A DNA stretch of 64,000 nt from Pseudomonas wenzhouensis (GTDB taxonomy: Bacteria; Pseudomonadota; Gammaproteobacteria; Pseudomonadales; Pseudomonadaceae): positions 2,666,001 to 2,730,000 of the forward strand of contig NZ_CP072610.1 in NCBI RefSeq assembly GCF_021029445.1, read 5' to 3'. The notes under the pieces are model-generated. The model did no database searches. It was not told the DNA's origin and saw only the letters and a list, made by a program, of their open reading frames with translations. The position numbers were made by a program, and so were the translations under genes. The first letter of the stretch is position 1. Each line of letters begins with the position of its first letter. This document shows positions 1 to 8,293 of the stretch, one piece after another.

Positions 1-632
1 ACGCCCTCGACGACATCGTCAAGCGTGGTCGACCGCTGAAAAAAGGCGAATTCCTGTTCCGTCAGGGTGATTCCTTCGGCTCCGTATTCGCCGTGCGTTC
101 CGGCGCGCTGAAAACCTTCAGCCTGAGCGATGGTGGCGAAGAGCAGATAACCGGCTTTCACCTGCCCAGCGAGCTGGTCGGCCTGTCGGGTGTCGACGGC
201 GAGCGCTACCCGGTCTCGGCACAGGCGCTGGAAACCACCTCGGTCTGCGAGATTCCCTTCGAGCGCCTTGACGACCTGGCCCTGCAACTGCCACAGCTGC
301 GCCGCCAACTGATGCGCATCATGAGCCGTGAGATCCGCGACGATCAGCAGATGATGCTGCTACTGTCGAAGAAAACCGCCGACGAACGCATCGCCACCTT
401 CCTGGTCAACCTCTCTGCCCGCTTCCGCGCGCGCGGCTTCTCGGCCAACCAGTTCCGCCTGGCCATGTCACGCAACGAAATTGGTAACTATTTGGGTCTT
501 GCGGTCGAGACGGTGTCTCGCGTATTTACCCGCTTCCAACAGAACAAGCTGCTCGAAGCCGAAGGCAAGGAAGTCCACATTCTCGACCCGATCGAGTTGT
601 GTGCATTGGCCGGTGGCAATCTCGACGTTTGA
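1..632 (+). CDS. anr: Anr/FNR-type oxygen-responsive regulator, 5' truncated
   Basis: CRP/FNR-superfamily transcription factor. The 5' end lies outside the window; about 209 residues remain, read in frame from base 3. Visible are the sensory beta-roll, a Cys in TSVCEIPF matching the internal fourth [4Fe-4S] ligand of FNR, and a C-terminal winged helix with the recognition segment [17 protein letters not shown]. The other three cluster cysteines would lie in the missing N-terminus. In pseudomonads Anr senses low oxygen and activates denitrification, arginine deiminase and high-affinity oxidase genes. apt follows 43 bases downstream, the order I recall from P. aeruginosa. The cluster Cys favours Anr over Crp or Dnr. 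Confidence 0.9.
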   Translation, partial: ALDDIVKRGRPLKKGEFLFRQGDSFGSVFAVRSGALKTFSLSDGGEEQITGFHLPSELVGLSGVDGERYPVSAQALETTSVCEIPFERLDDLALQLPQLRRQLMRIMSREIRDDQQMMLLLSKKTADERIATFLVNLSARFRARGFSANQFRLAMSRNEIGNYLGLAVETVSRVFTRFQQNKLLEAEGKEVHILDPIELCALAGGNLDV

Positions 633-675
633 GTTCGCACGGCTTTCGCGGGCTCAACGCCTTTAGGACCCCACG

Positions 676-1224
676 ATGATCTTTGACGAATTCAGCATCA
701 AGACCCTGATCCGCCCGGTAGCAGACTTCCCAAAACCGGGCGTGGTGTTTCGCGACATCACCCCGCTGTTCCAGTCGCCGCGCGCCCTGCGCATGGTCGC
801 CGACAGTTTCATCCAGCGCTATGTGGAGGCTGAATTCAGCCATATTGGCGCCATGGATGCGCGCGGCTTTCTCATCGGCTCGATCATCGCCTATGAACTG
901 AACAAGCCGCTGGTGCTGTTTCGCAAACAGGGCAAGCTGCCGGCGGATGTGCTCAGCGAGGGCTACCAGACCGAGTACGGCGAAGCGTTCCTGGAAGTAC
1001 ACAATGACAGCCTCTGCGAAGGCGACTCGGTGCTGATCTTCGATGACCTGATCGCCACCGGTGGCACGCTGATCGCCGCCGCCAATCTGGTACGTCGCCT
1101 GCGTGCCAGCGTTTTCGAGGCCGCTGCAATCATCGACCTGCCGGAGCTGGGCGGCTCGCAAAAACTGCAGGATGCCGGCATTCCCACCTTTACCCTGACC
1201 GCCTTCGCACTCGACGACCGCTAA
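676..1224 (+). CDS. apt: Adenine phosphoribosyltransferase
   Basis: Cytosolic purine-salvage enzyme converting adenine plus PRPP to AMP and pyrophosphate. The 182-residue length is normal for the family. The PRPP-binding signature [13 protein letters not shown] is at residues 119-131, and the FRDITPLF and DARGFLIG segments typical of Apt are at about 25-32 and 61-68. The ATG at 676 is the first in frame after the anr stop and gives the usual N-terminus. It sits 43 bases after anr on the same strand, so co-transcription is possible but not shown. No anomalies. Confidence 0.96.
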   Translation: MIFDEFSIKTLIRPVADFPKPGVVFRDITPLFQSPRALRMVADSFIQRYVEAEFSHIGAMDARGFLIGSIIAYELNKPLVLFRKQGKLPADVLSEGYQTEYGEAFLEVHNDSLCEGDSVLIFDDLIATGGTLIAAANLVRRLRASVFEAAAIIDLPELGGSQKLQDAGIPTFTLTAFALDDR

Positions 1225-1241
1225 GCCCGGAGCCAGCGGTT

Positions 1242-2096
1242 GTGGATGATGCCGCTCAGCGAATCGCCACTGAAACCCAGATGAAGCAGACCTCCTTGGA
1301 TTCGACAAGCGCATGGCGCCTGCGCCTGGCCCAGACCATGGACGGCAGGGCCGTCCAGCGGCTGGTGACCGGACTGATTCTGATAAATGCCGCCATCCTC
1401 GGTCTGCTCACTTCACCGCCTATCGTCAGCCAGTGGGGCTGGCTGCTGGTGCCGCTGGACGCCATCATTCTCGCCTGTTTCTTCGCGGAGCTGAGCCTGC
1501 GTTTCGCCGCCCGTGGCATCGCCCTGCTACGCGACCCCTGGGCCTTGTTCGACTGCATTGTCGTCGCCATAGCCCTTATACCGGCCAGTGGCCCTTTCGC
1601 GGTTTTACGAGCGCTGCGCGTGTTGCGAGTGCTACGCCTGGTATCGATCAATCCGAGTATGCGCAAGGTGGTGCAGGCACTCCTCGCTTCGTTACCCGGC
1701 ATGGGCAACATCATCATGCTGATGAGCCTGATCTTCTATGTCGCCGCCGTAATGGCCACACAGCTGTTTGGCGAGCGCTTTCCGGAATGGTTCGGCAGCC
1801 TCACCGCCAGCCTCTACTCACTGTTCCAGATGATGACACTCGATAGCTGGTCGAGCGGCACCGTCAGGCCAATCATGGAAGTTTATCCACTGGCTTGGCT
1901 GTTCTTCATTCCCTATGTGCTGATTGCCACTTTCATGATGCTCAACCTGTTCATCGCCGTCATCGTCAACGCGATGCAGAGTGCCCATGAACCCAGCCCT
2001 GAAGAACAGGCCGCAGCAGCACGCGAACAGGCGATTCTCGACGAACTGCGCGCACTGCGCAGCGAAGTGGCCGAGTTACGCCGCCAGCAGCCCTGA
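1242..2096 (+). CDS. NaChBac-like voltage-gated ion channel
   Basis: Single-domain six-helix ion channel of the bacterial voltage-gated cation family, expected to work as a tetramer in the inner membrane. Numbered from the GTG at 1242: S4 at about 119-141 carries Arg at every third position (LRALRVLRVLRL); the pore selectivity motif TLDSWSS is at 199-205; the end (255-284) is a charged coiled coil like the tetramerising tail of bacterial Nav channels. Characterised sodium channels have TLESW, so Asp replaces the filter Glu here. The GTG start has GGAG nine bases upstream; an ATG at 1281 is the alternative. Ion selectivity cannot be assigned from sequence. Confidence 0.82.
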   Translation: MDDAAQRIATETQMKQTSLDSTSAWRLRLAQTMDGRAVQRLVTGLILINAAILGLLTSPPIVSQWGWLLVPLDAIILACFFAELSLRFAARGIALLRDPWALFDCIVVAIALIPASGPFAVLRALRVLRVLRLVSINPSMRKVVQALLASLPGMGNIIMLMSLIFYVAAVMATQLFGERFPEWFGSLTASLYSLFQMMTLDSWSSGTVRPIMEVYPLAWLFFIPYVLIATFMMLNLFIAVIVNAMQSAHEPSPEEQAAAAREQAILDELRALRSEVAELRRQQP

Positions 2097-2132
2097 GCAA
2101 GGCCGTCACAGGCCCGCGCGCGACCTCAACAG

Positions 2133-2351
2133 CTAGCGGGTATTGCGTCGTAGCGGATCGAGCAGCGCCTTGAGGCCGTTGTGGTCGATCTCCTGCATCA
2201 ACGCCAGCAATTGCCCCAGCTCGCCCTTGGGAAACCCCTCGCGGGCAAACCAGTTCAGATAGTGCCCCGGCAAATCGGCGATCAACCGACCCTTGTACTT
2301 ACCGTAGGGCATGCGCCGGGTCACCAGGAGTTGCAGTGCTTCGGGGTTCAT
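2133..2351 (-). CDS. DUF3820 family small protein
   Basis: A 72-residue soluble protein with the pattern of DUF3820: MPYGKYKG near the N-terminus, then LPGHYLNWFAREGFPKGELG. The family occurs widely in pseudomonads and has been labelled a putative quorum-sensing-regulated factor, but I know of no firm function. It is convergent with the ion channel gene, with 36 bases between stops, and lies downstream of the DsbA-like/SDR pair on the same strand, separated by about 70 bases. No signal peptide or membrane segment is visible. Confidence 0.75.
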   Translation of the reverse strand: MNPEALQLLVTRRMPYGKYKGRLIADLPGHYLNWFAREGFPKGELGQLLALMQEIDHNGLKALLDPLRRNTR

Positions 2352-2418
2352 CGAATGCTCGATTGATCGGAAATGACGGCGTCATTGTGCCAGGCATCAG
2401 CCCTGAAACGAAAAGTCG

Positions 2419-3012
2419 CTACCCATGCAGTGCTTCACGCACGAAATCCAGGCGATCCTGACCAAAGAACATCTCCCCACCGACGAAGCAGGTCGGCGCA
2501 CCGAATACGCCTCGCCGGACGGCTTCCTCGGTCGTCGACTTGAGCGCCTCCTTGACTGCCGGATCGGCCGCCTGAGCCTGCAACTGCGCGGCATCGAAGC
2601 CGGCCGCCAGCAATACGGCGGCCACCCTGGCCGGATCGCCCATGTTCACGCCATCGACCCAGATCGCCCGAAACAGTGCCTGCAAGGCATCGTCGAAACG
2701 TTCTGGCTGGCGCAGTTGCAGCGCCACCAGCAAGCGCATCAGCGTCAGGGTATTGATCGGGAAATGCGGGTTGAAGCGCATCGGCACGCCATAGCGCTCG
2801 GCAAAGCGCGCCAGGTCGCGAATCATGTAACGCCCCTTGGCCGGAATCATCGCCGGCGAGGCGTTGCCGGTGGCCTGGAACACGCCGCCAAGCAGCATTG
2901 GCCGATAGACCAGTGCAGCGCCAGCGTCGCGACACAGATCAGGCAACTGGGTATGGGCCAGGTAGGACGCCGGGCTGCCCAGGTCGAAGAAAAACTCCAC
3001 CGTCTTGCTCAT
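2419..3012 (-). CDS. DsbA-family 2-hydroxychromene-2-carboxylate isomerase-like protein
   Basis: Thioredoxin-fold protein of the kappa-GST/HCCA-isomerase group, about 197 residues. The N-terminus FFFDLGSPASYLA carries the Ser that replaces the thioredoxin Cys and binds glutathione in this family. FGAPTCFVGGEMFFGQDRL near the C-terminus is the conserved cis-Pro and tail block. ATG 3012 is preferred over the upstream GTG at 3021 because a GAG lies at proper spacing. It follows the SDR gene by 34-44 bases on the same strand and is probably co-transcribed, which hints at aromatic or xenobiotic catabolism. The substrate is unknown; HCCA isomerase is a family label. Confidence 0.82.
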   Translation of the reverse strand: MSKTVEFFFDLGSPASYLAHTQLPDLCRDAGAALVYRPMLLGGVFQATGNASPAMIPAKGRYMIRDLARFAERYGVPMRFNPHFPINTLTLMRLLVALQLRQPERFDDALQALFRAIWVDGVNMGDPARVAAVLLAAGFDAAQLQAQAADPAVKEALKSTTEEAVRRGVFGAPTCFVGGEMFFGQDRLDFVREALHG

Positions 3013-3055
3013 CAGTTTCACTCGCTCGTTATTGTGATGATGGGTTCAGCGCAGG

Positions 3056-3787
3056 TTACCAGCGCTCGATCCACGGACGCAGATCCAGCTCGAAGGTCCA
3101 GGCATCACGCGGCTGGCTGTGCAAGAACCAGTAACTGTCGGCGATATGCTCGGGATCGAGAATGCCATCCTGGTCTTTCAGGGCATATGTCTCCGGCCAG
3201 TTATCACGGATGAAGGCCGTATCGATGGCTCCGTCGACCACGATATGGGCGACATGGATATTCAACGGCCCGAGCTCTCGCGCCATGCTCTGCGCCAGTG
3301 CGCGGATACCATGCTTGGCTCCGGCAAAGGCGGCAAAACCGGCAGCCCCGCGCAAACCTGCGGTGGCACCGGTAAACAGGATGCTGCCACGCGCGCGCGT
3401 GACCATGCGCTTGGCCACTGCCTGGCTGGTAAGAAAACCGGAGAAACAAGCCATTTCCCAGATCTTGAAGTACTTGCGTGGCGTTTCTTCCAGAATGCTG
3501 CAGGGCACGTTAGCACCGATATTGAAGACCATCACCTCGATCGGGCCGATGTCGCGCTCGATGCGTTCGACCAGTTCAGCCACCTGCTCCTCACGTCGCG
3601 CATCGGAGGCAAAACCATGTGCTTCGCCACCCTCACTGCGGATTTCTGCCAACAACGGTTGCAGTTTTTCGAGGCTGCGCCGGGTCACGCAGGCGACATA
3701 TCCCTCGCGGGCAAAACGCCGGGCAATGGCGCCGCCCGTGGCGTCACCGGCGCCAATGATCAATGCGATTTTCTTATTTTCGGTCAT
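3056..3787 (-). CDS. Atypical short-chain dehydrogenase/reductase (Tyr-less)
   Basis: Rossmann-fold SDR of 243 residues. The cofactor loop reads IIGAGDATGGA instead of TGxxxGIG, and the catalytic YxxxK is FAGAK, with Phe for Tyr and Lys kept. The usual Ser position reads LFTGATAG. This matches a known subgroup of classical SDRs with an incomplete glycine motif and Phe at the active site (the pattern I recall for CDD cd05373, SDR_c10), so ordinary oxidoreductase activity is doubtful. ATG 3787 has GGAG eight bases upstream and is better supported than ATG 3799. It is divergent from a TetR gene across a palindrome and leads the DsbA-like gene. Confidence 0.85.
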   Translation of the reverse strand: MTENKKIALIIGAGDATGGAIARRFAREGYVACVTRRSLEKLQPLLAEIRSEGGEAHGFASDARREEQVAELVERIERDIGPIEVMVFNIGANVPCSILEETPRKYFKIWEMACFSGFLTSQAVAKRMVTRARGSILFTGATAGLRGAAGFAAFAGAKHGIRALAQSMARELGPLNIHVAHIVVDGAIDTAFIRDNWPETYALKDQDGILDPEHIADSYWFLHSQPRDAWTFELDLRPWIERW

Positions 3788-3802
3788 GGCCTTCTCCATT
3801 AG

Positions 3803-3830
3803 CTAACGATCGTTAGATGAACGAACGTTA
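3803..3830. promoter_or_regulatory. Candidate TetR operator between divergent genes
   Basis: Bases 3803-3816 form a perfect 14-bp palindrome (CTAACGATCGTTAG). A related 11-base copy, AACGAACGTTA, follows at 3820-3830. The pair sits between the SDR gene and the TetR gene it diverges from, where an autoregulatory repressor would bind. Binding is inferred from position and symmetry only. Confidence 0.6.
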
Positions 3831-3876
3831 TGCTACGCTCTCGGTCGGGTCAACTCAGCATAGAACGGAGTCATCC

Positions 3877-4443
3877 ATGCGTTATTGCGCCGAACACAAG
3901 ACCGAAACCCGCGAGCGCCTGCTCGCCAGCAGCGGCGCCCTCGCCAAGCAGCAAGGTTTTGCCGTGACCGGGGTGGATGCACTGATGAAAACCATCGGTC
4001 TGACCGGCGCGGCGTTCTACAGCCACTTCCCGAGCAAGAACGACCTGTTCGCCGAACTGATCGAGCGCGAGCTTCGCAATAGCCTGAGCCGACTCGGCGG
4101 CGAAGCGGGTGGTGCCGGACGCGACAAACTGAAACGCTGCCTGGCGGCTTATCTCAGCCTGGCGCATGTCGAGCAACCGGATAAAGGCTGCGTACTGCCG
4201 GCCCTGGGCGCGGAGATCGCCCGTGCCGATGAAGGCGTACGCTTGCGCACCGAGCAACAGATCCTGCGACTGCAGAGCACCTGGGCCGAGATCATCGGCG
4301 ACCCACAACTGGCCTGGACGATTCTCGCTCAATGCCTCGGCAGCCTGCTGCTGGCGCGCATGATGGCCAGCGAGGAATCGCGCCAGCAGGTACTCGGCGC
4401 CAGCCTGGACATGCTCGAAAACACATTGAAGCCTGTCAGCTGA
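3877..4443 (+). CDS. TetR/AcrR family transcriptional regulator
   Basis: A 188-residue repressor with an N-terminal helix-turn-helix (about residues 10-55; GVDALMKTIGLTGAAFYSHFPSKNDLF is the recognition block) and a divergent C-terminal ligand domain. ATG 3877 is chosen because CGGAG lies six bases upstream and the HTH then begins about ten residues in; the longer frame from 3817 would run through the operator. It is divergent from the Tyr-less SDR and probably represses that operon and itself through the palindrome at 3803-3816. The inducer is unknown; the neighbouring isomerase and SDR suggest an aromatic or fatty compound. Confidence 0.88.
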   Translation: MRYCAEHKTETRERLLASSGALAKQQGFAVTGVDALMKTIGLTGAAFYSHFPSKNDLFAELIERELRNSLSRLGGEAGGAGRDKLKRCLAAYLSLAHVEQPDKGCVLPALGAEIARADEGVRLRTEQQILRLQSTWAEIIGDPQLAWTILAQCLGSLLLARMMASEESRQQVLGASLDMLENTLKPVS

Positions 4444-4491
4444 ACGCGGATGCCGTTACCCTACGCAGGTTCTTCTTGTCAGGATCGCCCC

Positions 4492-5142
4492 ATGCCGTAC
4501 ACGCCTTCCCCGCTGGTGGGTGAAAACCCGCTGCACGCCATCGAAGTCCGCATCCTCGGTTGCCTGATCGAAAAGCAGTTGACCACACCGGAAACCTACC
4601 CACTGACGCTCAATGCCGTGCAGCTGGCCTGCAACCAGAAAACCAGTCGCGAGCCGCTGATGAGCCTGGAAACCGGCGAAGTCGGCCGCTACCTGCGCAG
4701 CCTGGAAGGCCGTAAGTTGGTGCACCTGGTCATGGGCAGCCGCGCCGACCGCTGGGAACAGCGTTGCGACAAGCAGCTGGAGTTGGTCAAACCGCAAACC
4801 GTACTGCTCGGCCTGCTGCTGTTGCGCGGGCCGCAAACGCTCAATGAACTGCTCACCCGCAGCAACCGCATGCACGATTTCGACGACGTAGACGACGTCC
4901 AGCACCAACTGGAACGTCTCATTGGTCGTGGCCTGGCCGTACTGCTACCACGCCAGAGCGGTCAGCGCGAGGATCGCTACATGCATCTGCTGGGCGAGCA
5001 GACTGACCTGGAGAACCTGCTGGCCAGCCGCCCCAGCAGCCGTAGTGACACCTCGGCACCTAACGATGATCGTCTGGTCGAACTGGAAGCGCGTATCGCC
5101 GCACTGGAAGAACGTCTGGCACGCCTGGAAGGCGCACAGTAA
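4492..5142 (+). CDS. yceH: YceH family protein (DUF480)
   Basis: A 216-residue cytosolic protein of the YceH/DUF480 family. The diagnostic opening is [25 protein letters not shown], followed by two winged-helix-like repeats and a C-terminal coiled stretch rich in Glu, Leu and Arg (about 190-214). ATG 4492 has AGGA seven bases upstream; an in-frame ATG at 4450 lacks a site. It starts 48 bases after the TetR gene on the same strand. The family is conserved across proteobacteria without a firmly established role. Confidence 0.88.
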   Translation: MPYTPSPLVGENPLHAIEVRILGCLIEKQLTTPETYPLTLNAVQLACNQKTSREPLMSLETGEVGRYLRSLEGRKLVHLVMGSRADRWEQRCDKQLELVKPQTVLLGLLLLRGPQTLNELLTRSNRMHDFDDVDDVQHQLERLIGRGLAVLLPRQSGQREDRYMHLLGEQTDLENLLASRPSSRSDTSAPNDDRLVELEARIAALEERLARLEGAQ

Positions 5143-5160
5143 CCCTAAGGAGTCCATGCA

Positions 5161-5478
5161 TTGAATCTCAAAAGCCGTTTCTGCCTCATACTCAGCGCCA
5201 CCCTGCTCGCTGCCGGCTGCAGCAGTACCGCCGAGCAACCCAGCCGCGCAGCAGCACCGAGTGCTGTAACCCCGGATAGCTGCACCTCGTCCGCCGTCGA
5301 GCACCTCAAAGGCCAGACCGCCACCCCCGAACTGCTCGAACAAGCCCGTCAGCAAGCTGGCGCCAGCTCGGCCCGCATTCTCACGCCCAACAGCGTGGTG
5401 ACCCTGGAATACAATGGCCAGCGCCTTAACCTCAACGTCGACGATCAACGCGTGATCACCCGCGTATCCTGCGGCTGA
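5161..5478 (+). CDS. I78-family peptidase inhibitor-like lipoprotein
   Basis: A 105-residue secreted lipoprotein. The signal peptide ends in the lipobox LLAAGC, with lipidated Cys at residue 20. The mature part has the I78 pattern: a Cys, a GQ, a SSARILTPNSVVTLEYNGQRLNL block and a terminal RVSCG. I78 members inhibit serine proteases, so this may guard the envelope against elastase-like enzymes. The start is TTG 5161, supported by AAGGAG eight bases upstream; the ATG at 5155 is out of frame and stops at once. It follows yceH by 18 bases and may be co-transcribed. Confidence 0.78.
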   Translation: MNLKSRFCLILSATLLAAGCSSTAEQPSRAAAPSAVTPDSCTSSAVEHLKGQTATPELLEQARQQAGASSARILTPNSVVTLEYNGQRLNLNVDDQRVITRVSCG

Positions 5479-5542
5479 CGGCACGGCGGTGCGGCTTATC
5501 CCGTATCGCCATCACGCCAACCACCTTGCACAGGCCAATACC

Positions 5543-5995
5543 ATGACCTCACACGTGCAGCCTTGCGCCGAGCTGATGCTGGATAACCAGCTGTGCTTTG
5601 CCCTTTACTCCACCTCACTGATGATGACCAAGACCTACAAGCCCCTGTTACAGGCGCTCGGTCTCACCTACCCGCAATATTTGGCCATGCTGGTGCTGTG
5701 GGAAAACGAGGGCATCACCGTCAGTGAGATCAGCGCGCGCATGCTGACCGACCCGGGTTCGTTGACGCCTCTACTCAAACGCCTGGAAGGCGAAGGCCTG
5801 CTGCAGCGCCAACGCAGCAGCCAGGACGAGCGCGTGGTGCAGCTGTACCTCACCGACAAGGGTCGTGCCCTGCACGAACAGGCCAAGGCATTGCCGGCCT
5901 GCATCCTCAAGGCCTCGGGCCTCGACTTGCCGGCACTGGGCAAGTTGCGTGACGACCTGGTCGAGCTGCGCCAGCACCTGCAGGACGCGCTCTGA
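5543..5995 (+). CDS. ohrR: OhrR, MarR-family organic hydroperoxide sensor
   Basis: A 150-residue MarR-type repressor. The sequence LDNQLCFALYSTSLMMTKTYKPLL contains the redox-active Cys (residue 18) of the OhrR family. The winged helix lies at about 45-110, with the wing DPGSLTPLLKRLE and SSQDERVV. Peroxide oxidation of that Cys releases the repressor from DNA. ATG 5543 is chosen because it places the sensor Cys as in characterised OhrR proteins, although the ribosome site is weak. The target ohr lies 312 bases downstream on the same strand, with an inverted-repeat operator candidate between. Confidence 0.9.
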   Translation: MTSHVQPCAELMLDNQLCFALYSTSLMMTKTYKPLLQALGLTYPQYLAMLVLWENEGITVSEISARMLTDPGSLTPLLKRLEGEGLLQRQRSSQDERVVQLYLTDKGRALHEQAKALPACILKASGLDLPALGKLRDDLVELRQHLQDAL

Positions 5996-6200
5996 ACACG
6001 GGCGATGCGAGCCATCGCCCCAACCCCCTCATTCTCCCGCCTGAATTGCCCCACCGACCTGTCCCTCCTGCGCCTTCCGTGCCTTGCCAGACTGCTTCCG
6101 TATCAGCGGAACATGGCCGCCCATCACGGCGCTAGCCCACGTCGCAGCTGCTTATTCCATTGATCGCCACTCATATAACCCAATACTTTATAGATTTATC

Positions 6201-6223
6201 TTGCGCGCAAAATATATGCGCAA
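6201..6223. promoter_or_regulatory. Candidate OhrR operator upstream of ohr
   Basis: The 312-base gap between ohrR and ohr is AT-rich and holds no convincing gene. It contains the inverted repeat TTGCGC-N11-GCGCAA (6201-6206 and 6218-6223), whose left half is itself the palindrome TTGCGCGCAA. A further GCGCGCAA lies at about 6250-6257. The position just upstream of ohr fits repression by OhrR. Assignment is by position and symmetry. Confidence 0.5.
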
Positions 6224-6307
6224 TAAAGCTCTCACTATGGAAATGGTTAGCGCGCAAATGATTAGCGAGCCAATCCATCATTTACTGACCTAACGAGGAA
6301 TATCCCC

Positions 6308-6733
6308 ATGACTATCGAAAACGTTCTCTACCGCGCCACCGCTGAAGCCTTTGGTGGCCGTGAAGGCCGCGCCGTTTCTTCCGACGGCATTCTGGACATC
6401 GCCCTCACCACGCCGAAAGAACTCGGCGGTGCTGGCGGCAACGGCACCAACCCGGAACAACTCTTCGCTGCCGGCTACTCTGCCTGCTTCCTGGGTGCCC
6501 TGAAGTTCGTCGCCGCCCGCGACAAGCTGAGCATCCCGGCGGATACCTTCATCGAAGGCACCGTGGGCATCGGCGCCATCCCCACCGGCTTCGGCATCGA
6601 AGTGGTACTGCGCATCAGCCTGCCGGGCCTGGATCGCGACGCCGCGCAAACCCTGGTAGATCGCGCGCACATCGTCTGCCCGTACTCCAATGCCACCCGC
6701 GGCAACATCGACGTCACCCTGACTATCGTCTGA
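6308..6733 (+). CDS. ohr: Organic hydroperoxide resistance protein Ohr
   Basis: Thiol peroxidase of the Ohr/OsmC fold, 141 residues, the usual length. It reduces organic and fatty-acid hydroperoxides in the cytosol with lipoyl-protein electrons. Both catalytic cysteines are present: Cys60 in [10 protein letters not shown] and Cys124 in [11 protein letters not shown]. The family start [19 protein letters not shown] is intact. AACGAGGAA precedes the ATG. It is followed by a strong rho-independent terminator at 6755, so it is probably a single-gene unit induced by peroxides through OhrR encoded upstream. Confidence 0.97.
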   Translation: MTIENVLYRATAEAFGGREGRAVSSDGILDIALTTPKELGGAGGNGTNPEQLFAAGYSACFLGALKFVAARDKLSIPADTFIEGTVGIGAIPTGFGIEVVLRISLPGLDRDAAQTLVDRAHIVCPYSNATRGNIDVTLTIV

Positions 6734-6754
6734 ACCCGCACACGCCAAAAAACG

Positions 6755-6793
6755 AAACCCCGCCACCGTTACCGGTAGCGGGGTTTTCTTTTG
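6755..6793 (+). terminator. Rho-independent terminator of ohr
   Basis: A stem AAACCCCGC (6755-6763) pairs with GCGGGGTTT (6778-6786) across a short loop, followed by TTTTCTTTT. It sits 22 bases after the ohr stop. Confidence 0.9.
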
Positions 6794-6890
6794 ATCATCA
6801 TCCTTCGCAACTGAAGCTGCTCCTACGCGAACGCTGATACACCTGTAGGAACGGCTGGGCGGCACTCCGCTTCAGCCGCGAAATAACGCG

Positions 6891-8270
6891 TTATGCCAGA
6901 CCACGCACCTGCTCCCAGGTCAGATCCAGGCACTTGCGCGCTTTCTCGACCAGCTCATCCACCTCCGCCTGGCTGATCACCAAAGGCGGCGCGATGATCA
7001 TGGTGTCGCCCACCGCGCGCATGATCAGACCGTTGTTGAAGCAGTGGCCACGACAGACCATGCCCACGCCCACATCACCGGAGAAGCGCTTGCGCGTGGC
7101 CTTGTCCTGCACCAGTTCGATGGCGCCGAGCATGCCAACGCCACGCACTTCGCCCACCAACGGGTGATCGGCCAGCTCACGCAGGCGCTTTTGCAGGTAG
7201 GGCGCGGTTTCGGCCTTGACCCGCTCGACGATGCCTTCTTCCTTGAGAATGCGCAGGTTCTCCAGCCCTACCGCTGCCGCCACCGGATGCCCGGAATAGG
7301 TGAAGCCGTGGTTGAAGTCGCCGTGCGCTTCGATCACTTCGAACACCTTGTCGCTGACGATCAGCCCGCCCATCGGCACGTAGCCGCTGGTGAGGCCCTT
7401 GGCGATGGTCATCAGATCAGGCTTGAGGTCGTAGTACTGGCTGCCGAACCACTCGCCGGTACGGCCAAAGCCGCAGATCACTTCGTCAGCGACGAACAGA
7501 ATGTCGTACTTGGCGAGGATTTCCTTGATGCGCGGCCAGTAGGTCTCTGGCGGGATGATCACACCACCGGCGCCCTGGATCGGCTCGGCAATGAACGCGG
7601 CGACGTTTTCCTCGCCCAGTTCGAGAATCTTCTTCTCCAACTGATCGGCAGCCCAGATGCCGAAGGCGTCCGGGCTCATATCACCGCCTTCACCGAACCA
7701 GTACGGTTGCGGAATATGCGCGATACCCGGAATCGGCAGGTCGCCCTGCTCGTGCATGAACTTCATGCCGCCGAGGCTGGCGCCGGCCACGGTGGAGCCG
7801 TGGTAGCCATTGTCGCGACCGATGATGATTTTCTTGTTCGGCTGCCCCTTGCATGCCCAGTAGTGGCGTACCAGACGCAGCATGGTGTCATTGCCTTCCG
7901 AGCCCGAACCGGTAAAGAACACATGGTTCATGCCGGCCGGCGCCAGTTGGGAGATAGCGTGGGCCAGTTCCAGCACTGGCGGGTGAGCAGTCTGGAAGAA
8001 GGTGTTGTAGAACGGTAGCTGCAACATCTGTTTGGAAGCTGCAGCGACCAGTTCCTCGCGACCATAGCCGACGGCCACACACCACAGGCCGGCCATGCCA
8101 TCGAGGATCTTGTTGCCCTCGCTGTCCCACAGGTGCACACCCTTGGCCTCGGTGATGATGCGCGGCCCCTTTTCGGCCAACTGCTTGTAATCACTGAACG
8201 GCGCCAGGTGGTGGGCCTGGCTCAGCGCCTGCCAGTGTGCGGTTTTCGAGTTGTTCTGGGCGTTATTCAT
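6891..8270 (-). CDS. spuC: Putrescine/polyamine-pyruvate aminotransferase (SpuC-like)
   Basis: Class III PLP aminotransferase of 459 residues. TGSGSEGNDTMLRLVRHYW, the PLP Asp block FVADEVICGFGRTG and the Schiff-base Lys in TIAKGLTSG are all present. SpuC moves the amino group of putrescine or related polyamines to pyruvate. ATG 8270 follows a perfect AGGAGG and gives the family N-terminus; the longer frame to 8369 is not used. It is the last gene of a four-gene minus-strand operon (FAD oxidase, XRE-cupin regulator, glutamine-synthetase-like ligase, aminotransferase), 23 bases after the ligase. Polyamine use is supported by context; exact substrate preference is not. Confidence 0.88.
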   Translation of the reverse strand: MNNAQNNSKTAHWQALSQAHHLAPFSDYKQLAEKGPRIITEAKGVHLWDSEGNKILDGMAGLWCVAVGYGREELVAAASKQMLQLPFYNTFFQTAHPPVLELAHAISQLAPAGMNHVFFTGSGSEGNDTMLRLVRHYWACKGQPNKKIIIGRDNGYHGSTVAGASLGGMKFMHEQGDLPIPGIAHIPQPYWFGEGGDMSPDAFGIWAADQLEKKILELGEENVAAFIAEPIQGAGGVIIPPETYWPRIKEILAKYDILFVADEVICGFGRTGEWFGSQYYDLKPDLMTIAKGLTSGYVPMGGLIVSDKVFEVIEAHGDFNHGFTYSGHPVAAAVGLENLRILKEEGIVERVKAETAPYLQKRLRELADHPLVGEVRGVGMLGAIELVQDKATRKRFSGDVGVGMVCRGHCFNNGLIMRAVGDTMIIAPPLVISQAEVDELVEKARKCLDLTWEQVRGLA

Positions 8271-8293
8271 GGCGCCTCCTTCTATCCGTGACA

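Noticed and set aside
6084..6293. 69-residue frame in the ohrR-ohr gap
   Set aside because: AT-rich regulatory region with operator dyads; no ribosome site and no recognisable protein.
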